Below, one piece after another: positions 1-4,136 of a stretch of 6,781 nucleotides of DNA. Each line of letters opens with the position of its first letter. Within the stretch, counting starts at the first letter, position 1. The notes beneath the pieces were generated by a model. That model saw nothing but the letters and a program-made list of their open reading frames with translations, searched no databases and was not told the origin of the DNA. Source of the stretch: an uncultured Ruminococcus sp. (GTDB lineage: Bacteria; Bacillota; Clostridia; Oscillospirales; Ruminococcaceae). Location: positions 1 through 6,781 of the forward strand of contig CALEJX010000348.1 in NCBI GenBank assembly GCA_937898375.1, given 5' to 3'. Position numbers and translations under genes: made by a program.

Positions 1-483
1 CATACCCAATCCGCAAAAGCCGCATGGGGCGAGGATATCCCCTACCTGCAACCAGTAGACAGCTCCGCCGACAAAGACCTTGCCGCCGCAGAGTGCACAC
101 AGACTCTCACCGCCGAGGAGTTTCAAGACAAGCTTCTCGAACGTTTCCCCCATATTAATTTCACCCCTTTGACCTCCGCCGACAACTGGTTGGAAACAAA
201 AACAGACGGCACAGGCTATGTCACAAGCCTGACCGTCTGCGGCTATGAAATCCAGCCAAACACGTTCTGCGATATCCTCGATATCTCCTCACCATGTTTC
301 GAGTTCACCTTTGCCAACACAAAGTTCACTTTTACCTCTCACGGCTTTGGACACCTCGTAGGCATGAGTCAATACGGCGCAAACGCCATGGCAGAAAAAG
401 GCTCAGATTACAAAGCAATTTTGACCCACTATTTCACAGGCACAAAGCTGCAAAAATCTACTGAGCAGGCACAACTGCAATAA
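1..483 (+). CDS. spoIID: SpoIID-family protein (stage II sporulation protein D / LytB-like), 5'-truncated by window edge
   Basis: The reading frame is open from base 1 and ends at TAA 481-483, giving about 160 C-terminal residues; the true start lies outside the window. The C-terminus carries the SpoIID signature GFGHLVGMSQYGANAMAEKG (visible residues 115-134), followed by a Y-x-x-I-L-x-H-Y-x-x-G-T motif, and the visible N-terminal end has the W-G-x-x-I-P-Y-L element that follows the catalytic region. SpoIID proteins are peptidoglycan lytic transglycosylases; in spore formers the enzyme acts with SpoIIP and SpoIIM during forespore engulfment. Several Cys residues are visible, and clostridial members bind zinc, but I cannot assign ligands here. 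Homologues outside sporulation (LytB, amidase enhancers) share the same motif, so a sporulation role is likely but not certain. Its last 26 bases overlap the convergent cupin gene. No terminator hairpin is visible after the stop. Confidence 0.85.
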   Translation, partial: HTQSAKAAWGEDIPYLQPVDSSADKDLAAAECTQTLTAEEFQDKLLERFPHINFTPLTSADNWLETKTDGTGYVTSLTVCGYEIQPNTFCDILDISSPCFEFTFANTKFTFTSHGFGHLVGMSQYGANAMAEKGSDYKAILTHYFTGTKLQKSTEQAQLQ

Positions 484-787
484 ATACAAGATCACAATCG
501 CCGTCATTGATAAAGCTATGCTCGTGACCCTCAGGGCAGTAATGAAAATCCCCTGCCGACAGCCTTTCCTCGCCGCCGTCATAAAGCATTTTGCCGCCGC
601 CCTCAAGAACATATATCATCTCGCAGTTGCCCTCGTGCCTGTGCAGACCAATAGAAGCCCCCGGCACGAGCCTGCCTTTCATCATTTTATTCTTGCCGTC
701 AGAAAACGCCCTGCTTGCAAAGCTCTTCTCGCCGCCCTTGAAATTGGGAGCGAGGCTCTCCTCCATATCATCAAAAACTATACGCAT
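458..787 (-). CDS. Small single-domain cupin protein (cupin_2 type)
   Basis: This 109-residue protein is a single cupin barrel. Cupin motif 1 is G43-x5-H49-x-H51-x4-E56 followed by a glycine-rich turn (about 63-65), and motif 2 is P85-x-G87-x2-H90-x3-N94. H49, H51, E56 and H90 are the expected metal ligands. Stand-alone cupins of this size include sugar isomerase-like, dioxygenase-like and ligand-binding proteins, so the substrate cannot be named. The start at 787 is fixed by GGAGGTG 7 bases upstream on the minus strand and by a near-consensus promoter (815-843). The 3' end runs 26 bases into the convergent SpoIID gene. It appears monocistronic, because the upstream surface-protein gene has its own terminator just before this promoter. 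The fold assignment is firm; the function is unknown. Confidence 0.88.
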   Translation of the reverse strand: MRIVFDDMEESLAPNFKGGEKSFASRAFSDGKNKMMKGRLVPGASIGLHRHEGNCEMIYVLEGGGKMLYDGGEERLSAGDFHYCPEGHEHSFINDGDCDLVFIAVVPAQ

Positions 788-814
788 AAAAACACCTCCA
801 CAGTTTATAAAGCT

Positions 815-843
815 ATTATACCACCTTATTGATAAAATTGCAA
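815..843 (-). promoter_or_regulatory. Sigma-A-type promoter of the cupin gene
   Basis: Read on the minus strand, TTGCAA (838-843), a 17-base spacer and a perfect TATAAT (815-820) lie 28 bases upstream of the cupin ATG. The -35 sits directly beside the T-tract of the terminator of the preceding minus-strand gene, so the two transcripts are separated by almost nothing. Confidence 0.75.
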
Positions 844-844
844 C

Positions 845-876
845 AAAAAAAGACCCGTCCCGAAAGACAGGTCTTT
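845..876 (-). terminator. Intrinsic terminator of the surface-protein gene
   Basis: On the minus strand, arm AAAGACCTGTC (876-866), a 6-base loop and arm GACGGGTCTTT (859-849) form an 11-bp stem running into seven T's (851-845). The one non-Watson-Crick position is U-G in the minus-strand RNA but C-A in the plus-strand RNA, so the hairpin is designed for leftward transcription. It lies 35 bases beyond the stop codon of the 911-2146 gene. Confidence 0.88.
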
Positions 877-910
877 AATTATTCTAAGTAAGAATTATCT
901 GAATTACAGA

Positions 911-2146
911 TTACTTTCTCTTCTTAGTAGCAACTACAGCAGCACCAGCAAGTGCAACGCCTACAGCTGCAAGAGCAGCAGCGCCTGTGCTTGGGTTTGT
1001 GTTAGATGCGTTGTTAGCAGCCTTAGAAGATGTAGCAGCAGAGTTTGTTGAGTTTGTTGTAGACTCAGCAGAATCTGTCTTAGAATCCTTAGAATCTGTT
1101 GACTCTGTAGAATCAGCTGACTCCTCAGAAGATGTTGGCTCAACATCGCTCTTGTTAAGAACTACAATGCTCTTAACAGCCATCTTAACAGCAGGATCTT
1201 CGCCGTCTGTGCCAGCGAGGTCTGTGTTTACATCGATGAACATGTTCTTTTCGTCCATTTCAAGAGCTGAAGGGAACTTAGCGATAAATGTGTATGTACC
1301 ATCAGCGTTTACTGTAACAGCAGGGTTGTTATCGGAAGCCTCCCAATAACCAATGCCACCCTCTATACCAGCTGAGAAGCAAGGATAAGCTGTGAAAGCA
1401 TCAGTTACGTTTGAGATATCAACTGTGATAGCAACAGCGTCAGCGCCTGCAAATACGCTCCAATCATCAACGAGGTTGAATGTTGCGTCAGCAACCCATG
1501 GGTGCTTGATGTTGATTCTTACCTTACCGCTGTCAGATACAGACTTGCCCTCACCGTTAAGTGTAACGTTTGTCTGCTTCTTGTATTCGCTAAGGTCAAC
1601 TGTGTTTCCGCCCTTTTCAGGAGCCTTGTAAAGGTCGATGCCATCGCCTGTTACTGAGCAAACGAGTTCACCCGCTGCATCGTAGCAAGCTACGTTGTCA
1701 ACTGCGAAATCGCCCCACCAGCTCTGGAAAACTACCTGAGCATATGACAAAGCGTCATCACCCTTACCAATGAACTTGTCAGCTTCTGTAAGAGTCTTCT
1801 CCATTGTAGCTGTTGCAGAAGCCTCGTCAACTACGAATGTGATAGGCTTTTCAGCACCATCGTTACCGAACTCAGTTGACTTCCAGTTGTTTCCGTCACT
1901 GCTTGTGATGAATCCACCGCCTGCACCGCTAGCATTAAGAGCATCAATGCTCTTGAATGAAAGCTTAGCTCTTACGCTTGTGATAGTTGCTGCCTTGTCA
2001 GCACCAACTGCTGCGAAAACGTCATAGCAGTAGTCATTGCCATCATTAAAGTTTGCATTAGTGATAGCTGCAGAAGCACCGATAGTCATCATTGAAGCTG
2101 CGAGAGCCATAGCTGACATACCAGCCAAAATCTTAGAGATTTTCAT
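911..2146 (-). CDS. Secreted, probably cell-wall-anchored surface protein with two beta-rich domains and NPSTG C-terminus
   Basis: 411 residues. An N-terminal signal peptide (M1-A26: K3/K5, hydrophobic core, cleavage after ASA) is followed by two beta-rich segments at about 31-165 and 205-332. The first has a G-rich turn with W88 and a W143-W144 pair before FAVDNV-x-x-YDAAGEL, a pattern reminiscent of carbohydrate-binding modules of ruminal Firmicutes; this is inference by eye. Residues 336-383 are a low-complexity Ser/Thr/Asp/Glu/Lys linker, then NPSTG (384-388), a hydrophobic Ala/Val segment (389-406) and KKRK, the layout of a sortase substrate with a non-canonical LPxTG motif. The start is set at 2146, not the ATG at 2161, because that upstream ATG overlaps the GGAGG ribosome binding site 8 bases before 2146. 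Codon use (GCT/GCA for Ala, AAG for Lys) differs from the GCC-rich neighbours and suggests high expression. No catalytic motif is recognised; a substrate-binding or S-layer-like role is possible. Confidence 0.85.
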   Translation of the reverse strand: MKISKILAGMSAMALAASMMTIGASAAITNANFNDGNDYCYDVFAAVGADKAATITSVRAKLSFKSIDALNASGAGGGFITSSDGNNWKSTEFGNDGAEKPITFVVDEASATATMEKTLTEADKFIGKGDDALSYAQVVFQSWWGDFAVDNVACYDAAGELVCSVTGDGIDLYKAPEKGGNTVDLSEYKKQTNVTLNGEGKSVSDSGKVRINIKHPWVADATFNLVDDWSVFAGADAVAITVDISNVTDAFTAYPCFSAGIEGGIGYWEASDNNPAVTVNADGTYTFIAKFPSALEMDEKNMFIDVNTDLAGTDGEDPAVKMAVKSIVVLNKSDVEPTSSEESADSTESTDSKDSKTDSAESTTNSTNSAATSSKAANNASNTNPSTGAAALAAVGVALAGAAVVATKKRK

Positions 2147-2179
2147 TTGTTTTTCCTCCATTTTTGTTAATAATTTTTA

Positions 2180-2214
2180 GATACATATTGAGCGATATCT
2201 CCTCAACATACATC
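2180..2214 (-). promoter_or_regulatory. 5'-terminal mRNA stem-loop of the surface-protein gene
   Basis: In the minus-strand transcript, arm GATGTATGTTGAG (2214-2202) pairs with CTCAATATGTATC (2192-2180) over 13 consecutive positions around a 9-base loop. Ten pairs are Watson-Crick and three are G-U; on the opposite strand those three would be A-C mismatches, so the fold is specific to the mRNA. The predicted transcription start (about 2216) places it within about two bases of the 5' end, and an AU-rich unpaired stretch separates it from GGAGG. This geometry is typical of 5' hairpins that protect mRNAs from decay; function is inferred. Confidence 0.6.
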
Positions 2215-2222
2215 TTACCTAC

Positions 2223-2251
2223 ATTGTAGCATACATTTACAAGTATTTCAA
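2223..2251 (-). promoter_or_regulatory. Extended -10 promoter of the surface-protein gene
   Basis: On the minus strand, TTGAAA (2246-2251), a 17-base spacer ending in TGC, and TACAAT (2223-2228). The TGn immediately before the -10 makes it an extended -10 promoter. It predicts a 5' leader of about 70 bases before the ATG at 2146. Confidence 0.7.
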
Positions 2252-2257
2252 TTAACG

Positions 2258-2308
2258 TTTTTCACAAATTAATCACATTTCTTTAGCCATTTTCCACAAA
2301 TCTTCACA
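2258..2308. promoter_or_regulatory. Helically phased cluster of four TTnnYCACA-like boxes upstream of the surface-protein promoter
   Basis: Plus-strand boxes TTTTTCACA (2258-2266), TTAATCACA (2269-2277), TTTTCCACA (2290-2298) and ATCTTCACA (2300-2308) have CACA cores starting at 2263, 2274, 2295 and 2305. The steps of 11, 21 and 10 put all four on the same DNA face. The cluster begins six bases beyond the -35 of the gene starting at 2146, the usual place for an activator site or an UP-like element. A role is inferred from position and spacing only. Confidence 0.35.
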
Positions 2309-2344
2309 TTATTTTTGCTATATATAGCCAGTTTCATTGCCGCA

Positions 2345-2367
2345 TTATGTACAAGCATTCTACATAA
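2345..2367. repeat. Short inverted repeat downstream of queH
   Basis: TTATGTA (2345-2351) and TACATAA (2361-2367) form a perfect 7-bp stem with a 9-base loop, 17 bases beyond the queH stop. It sits where a terminator would be expected, but no T-tract follows on the minus strand, so it is at best a weak or factor-dependent end. Apart from this, the surface-gene promoter region and AT-rich sequence, nothing else is seen between 2147 and 2384. Confidence 0.3.
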
Positions 2368-2384
2368 CGTTAATATTTTTATAT

Positions 2385-3032
2385 TTATTCAGATTTTTCT
2401 GTAATCGTATTCAGCCTTTCACGCTCTCTTTTGGAGAAGATACAGCCGCAGTAATCCTGCCTGTAAAGCCCATATTCCGCCGAAAGCTGAATAGACCGCT
2501 TGTAGCCCTCACGCTTCTTGAAATCCGCAAGAAGCGCCTTTACATCATATATCTCCCCTAGCTCCTTGGATATCTCGTTGAGCTTCTGAGCATTTTTGTA
2601 TGGCGAGATAGACAGCGTTGTGGTAAAATAATCCGCACCAAGTTCCTTGGCAAGCTTAGCCGTTCGTTCAAGTCTTAACCTGTAACAGCGAAAACACCTC
2701 TCCCCACCCTCGGGGATATCCTCAAAGCCCTTTACCGCCTGAAAAAATTCACGCTCATCATAGCCACGCTCCACGAACGTGACAGGATTTTTCATAGGCA
2801 TTTGTGCTATGAGCCTTTGAAGCTCCGCCACACGCTTATCGTACTCCTCACGGGGATAAATGTTCGGATTGTAGTAAAACACAGTTATCTTAAAATACTG
2901 CGACAGATATTCAAGCACATAGGACGAACACGGCGCACAACAGCTATGCAGAAGCAGTGTCGGCACTTCGCCCTTTTCCTCGTGCTTTTTTATAATTCCG
3001 TCCAGCATTTTCTGATAATTTATCTTCTGCAT
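2385..3032 (-). CDS. queH: Epoxyqueuosine reductase QueH (DUF208 family)
   Basis: 215 residues. QueH reduces epoxyqueuosine to queuosine in the wobble base of tRNAs for Asp, Asn, His and Tyr, the last step of queuosine synthesis, and is the non-orthologous replacement of the cobalamin-dependent QueG. Diagnostic features are the N-terminal HSCCAPCSSY motif (C31, C32, C35), YNPNIYPREEY (residues 54-64), the C113-x2-C116 pair in ERCFRCYRLRLE, the TTTLSISPYKN segment (137-147), KKREGYKRS, and C195-G-C197 near the C-terminus. These cysteines hold the iron-sulfur/iron site in the family. Length fits the family. The start is placed at 3032, preceded by GAGGAG at an 8-base spacing. An upstream in-frame ATG (3122) would add 30 residues, but these are just translation of a palindromic repeat in the leader and are not family-like. 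No preQ1 riboswitch was recognised in the leader. Confidence 0.93.
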   Translation of the reverse strand: MQKINYQKMLDGIIKKHEEKGEVPTLLLHSCCAPCSSYVLEYLSQYFKITVFYYNPNIYPREEYDKRVAELQRLIAQMPMKNPVTFVERGYDEREFFQAVKGFEDIPEGGERCFRCYRLRLERTAKLAKELGADYFTTTLSISPYKNAQKLNEISKELGEIYDVKALLADFKKREGYKRSIQLSAEYGLYRQDYCGCIFSKRERERLNTITEKSE

Positions 3033-3073
3033 TCCTGCCGCTCCTCTTTTGTAAAAATTGTGCTGACATACAT

Positions 3074-3105
3074 TTGTAGGGGCTGGCGTCCTCGACAGCC
3101 CGCTC
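3074..3105 (+). repeat. Palindromic TTGTAGGGG repeat, copy 1 (in queH leader)
   Basis: TTGTAGGGG followed by a hairpin whose arms are GGGCTG (3080-3085) and CAGCCC (3096-3101) around the loop GCGTCCTCGA, then GCTC. It matches copy 2 (3218-3249) over 32 aligned bases with five differences; four of them are two compensating stem changes. It lies inside the predicted queH 5' leader in reverse orientation. It resembles REP-like intergenic palindromes found in many Firmicute genomes (recollection of type, not a database match). Confidence 0.75.
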
Positions 3106-3139
3106 CCTCGACATTGTTTCAACAGTTTAATACTACATT

Positions 3140-3169
3140 ATTATAGCTGAAGCAAAAGCGTCAAATCAA
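3140..3169 (-). promoter_or_regulatory. Proximal promoter of queH
   Basis: On the minus strand, TTGATT (3164-3169), an 18-base spacer and a perfect TATAAT (3140-3145). The start would lie near 3133, giving a leader of about 100 bases that contains repeat copy 1. Confidence 0.55.
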
Positions 3170-3170
3170 C

Positions 3171-3194
3171 GGGCGAACGCTGTTCGCCCCTACA
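3171..3194 (-). repeat. Palindromic TGTAGGGG repeat, inverted copy 3 with longer stem
   Basis: On the minus strand this reads TGTAGGGG with a perfect 8-bp hairpin, GGGCGAAC (3189-3182) and GTTCGCCC (3178-3171), around loop AGC. It shares the TGTAGGGG head and the GGG/CCC stem base with copies 1 and 2, but has a different stem and loop and the opposite orientation. It ends two bases upstream of the -35 of the proximal queH promoter. Confidence 0.65.
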
Positions 3195-3217
3195 CATAAA
3201 CAGCGTATTTACATAAA

Positions 3218-3249
3218 TTGTAGGGGACGGCGTCCTCGACGTCCCACTC
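3218..3249 (+). repeat. Palindromic TTGTAGGGG repeat, copy 2
   Basis: Same layout as copy 1: TTGTAGGGG, arms GGGACG (3224-3229) and CGTCCC (3240-3245), the identical loop GCGTCCTCGA, then ACTC. The CT-to-AC change in the left arm relative to copy 1 is matched by AG-to-GT in the right arm, which keeps the palindrome intact. Confidence 0.75.
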
Positions 3250-3266
3250 ACCACACGTTTACTGCA

Positions 3267-3289
3267 CTATACAATATTATATAGTATAG
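3267..3289. repeat. AT-rich inverted repeat downstream of the zinc-ribbon gene
   Basis: CTATAC (3267-3272) and GTATAG (3284-3289) form a 6-bp stem around an 11-base AT-rich loop, 27 bases beyond the stop of the minus-strand gene ending at 3316. No T-tract follows on the minus strand, so it is not a convincing terminator. Its right arm overlaps a candidate -10 for leftward transcription. Confidence 0.25.
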
Positions 3290-3311
3290 CACAAATCAAA
3301 TTTTTCCGCAA
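3283..3311 (-). promoter_or_regulatory. Candidate distal promoter reading leftward towards queH
   Basis: On the minus strand, TTGCGG (3306-3311), a 17-base spacer ending in TGC and TATACT (3283-3288) form an extended -10 type promoter just after the stop of the zinc-ribbon gene. If used, it would give queH a leader of about 240 bases that includes all three palindromic repeats. The match is good but unsupported by other evidence. Confidence 0.4.
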
Positions 3312-3315
3312 CAGG

Positions 3316-3720
3316 TCATATCTTAACCTTGAATTTATTTGCACAGTTAGGGCATTTCACAGTATGCTCCCCCTTTACCCTAGGAAGCCTCAGCGTCTTT
3401 TTGCATACACCGCACTTTATATAAACATGGGTCTTTCTGTCAGCAAACTTTCTCCTCCAAAGGGAAAATTTCCTACCGATACCGCCGAAAGCCCTCTCAA
3501 ACTTCATGTTCTCCTTGTATCGCTTCTGACAGTTTCTCGACATTGCCCTTACCACCGCCAGCACCAGCACAGCGTATACCAAAAGCTGTAAAGCAAGCGA
3601 CCTTACAAACAAATTTGCCGCACTAAGCACCACAGCCACACCGCAAATGCCGTAAAAAAGCTTGTCTATGCCATATCTGCCCTGAAAAAATCTCGCTACC
3701 TTATACATAAATCCGTTCAT
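3316..3720 (-). CDS. Small membrane protein with C-terminal zinc ribbon
   Basis: 134 residues, no named family recognised. Two hydrophobic segments (about 21-39 and 42-59) separated by a short loop with R40 form a membrane hairpin. A strongly basic stretch follows (62-98, many K/R), and the last third is a zinc ribbon with C103-x2-C106 and C123-P-x-C126, of the kind that often binds nucleic acid or another protein. The two paired Cys knuckles are directly visible; membrane anchoring with the ribbon in the cytoplasm is inferred from the positive charges after the second helix. The start at 3720 has AGAGG at an 8-base spacing (aacagat region). It is divergent from the DUF3343 gene. The role is unknown; similar small zinc-ribbon membrane proteins are common orphans in clostridial genomes. 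Confidence 0.8.
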   Translation of the reverse strand: MNGFMYKVARFFQGRYGIDKLFYGICGVAVVLSAANLFVRSLALQLLVYAVLVLAVVRAMSRNCQKRYKENMKFERAFGGIGRKFSLWRRKFADRKTHVYIKCGVCKKTLRLPRVKGEHTVKCPNCANKFKVKI

Positions 3721-3744
3721 ATCTGTTACCTCTTTTCTGTTTAT

Positions 3745-3773
3745 ATTATAAATAGTACACCCGAATTTTAAAC
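3745..3773 (-). promoter_or_regulatory. Candidate promoter of the zinc-ribbon membrane protein gene
   Basis: A perfect TATAAT (3745-3750, minus strand) lies 25 bases upstream of the ATG. The 17-base-spaced -35 is GTTTAA (3768-3773), a poor match, so the promoter is weak or depends on an activator. Confidence 0.4.
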
Positions 3774-3794
3774 TGATTATTAACTTTTATCAAA

Positions 3795-3829
3795 TTTCAC
3801 CTACCTTTCACAAAACTTTCAGCGTTCAC
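3795..3829 (+). repeat. 11-bp-phased TTTCAC motifs in the divergent intergenic region
   Basis: TTTCAC (3795-3800), TTTCAC (3806-3811) and TTTCAG (3817-3822) start exactly 11 bases apart, followed by GTTCAC (3824-3829), which is out of that phase. They lie between the divergent zinc-ribbon and DUF3343 promoters. The motif resembles the CACA boxes at 2258-2308. It may be a regulator site or simply phased AT-rich sequence. Confidence 0.3.
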
Positions 3830-3845
3830 CCTCAAACAGTGAACG
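3823..3845. promoter_or_regulatory. Inverted repeat overlapping the -35/spacer of the DUF3343 promoter (operator candidate)
   Basis: CGTTCAC (3823-3829) and GTGAACG (3839-3845) form a perfect 7-base dyad with a 9-base centre. It covers the candidate -35 and most of the spacer, the position expected for a repressor site. No regulator gene is adjacent, so the assignment rests on symmetry and position alone. Confidence 0.35.
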
Positions 3846-3854
3846 GCATATACT
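3825..3854 (+). promoter_or_regulatory. Candidate promoter of the DUF3343-desulfurase operon
   Basis: TTCACC (3825-3830), an 18-base spacer and TATACT (3849-3854). The -10 is good and the -35 is mediocre. It would start transcription near 3861, about 50 bases before the ATG at 3912. Confidence 0.4.
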
Positions 3855-3911
3855 GAAGTGTATTCGTAAAAGCGTATACGGACAAGTACAGCATAAAGGA
3901 GCAATAAAAAA

Positions 3912-4136
3912 ATGAAAAAAAGTCTTATAGCCATGACTTCCATAACCTATGCAATGAAAGCGAAAAACTTGCTGAACGGTTTAAAATACTACTGCGAAAT
4001 ACAGCGCACCCCGAAAGATCTGGGCACAGGCTGCGGCTACTCTATAGCCGTCACTGCACCGCCCGACGAAATAACAGCCATACTTGAAAAAGAGCGCATA
4101 CCATTCAGAAACGTGATATTCGAGCAAAAGAGGTGA
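3912..4136 (+). CDS. DUF3343 family small protein, putative sulfur/selenium carrier
   Basis: 74 residues, typical for DUF3343. The layout fits: an N-terminal strand, a helix (about 14-24), the segment QRTPKDL (31-37), then the conserved G-C41-G turn with SIAV strand, and a C-terminal helix and strand (DEITAILEKERIPF, 52-65). C41 is the conserved cysteine; C28 is a second one. The family is described as a putative Se/S carrier because it recurs beside cysteine desulfurase-like enzymes and selenium-related genes, and that association holds here: the stop codon overlaps the start of the PLP enzyme in a GTGA junction, so the two are translationally coupled and probably made in step. AAAGGAG (3895-3901) lies 10 bases before the ATG, slightly long spacing. 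A persulfide-accepting role for C41 is inference. Confidence 0.82.
   Translation: MKKSLIAMTSITYAMKAKNLLNGLKYYCEIQRTPKDLGTGCGYSIAVTAPPDEITAILEKERIPFRNVIFEQKR

Noticed and set aside
169..171. A start codon (TTG) for a 104-residue protein at 169
   Set aside because: The frame is open from base 1 with SpoIID-like sequence, so this is an internal leucine of a longer protein cut by the window.
518..878. Plus-strand open frames opposite the cupin gene
   Set aside because: They have no ribosome binding site or recognisable motifs and run antisense to a well-supported gene; the same applies to plus-strand frames across 987-2027 and 2802-3146 and minus-strand frames across 4175-5072 and 5949-6341.
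2147..2161. An earlier start for the surface protein at 2161
   Set aside because: That ATG is part of the GGAGG ribosome binding site of the 2146 start and would put acidic and polar residues before a normal signal peptide.
2258..2308. DnaA boxes / replication origin
   Set aside because: TTTTCCACA and TTTTTCACA are near DnaA-box consensus, but there is no dnaA, dnaN or AT-rich unwinding array nearby and the sites fit a promoter-upstream element better.
3033..3122. A 30-residue N-terminal extension of QueH from an upstream in-frame ATG at 3122
   Set aside because: The extension translates palindromic repeat copy 1, lacks a ribosome binding site and is not family-like; the ATG at 3032 has GAGGAG at good spacing.
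3033..3133. preQ1 riboswitch in the queH leader
   Set aside because: No C-rich loop plus A-rich tail pseudoknot pattern is visible; the only structure is the palindromic repeat.
3074..3249. CRISPR array
   Set aside because: Two direct copies and one inverted, dissimilar copy with irregular spacing do not form a repeat-spacer array.
3267..3289. Intrinsic terminator of the zinc-ribbon gene
   Set aside because: The stem is short and AT-rich and no T-run follows on the minus strand.
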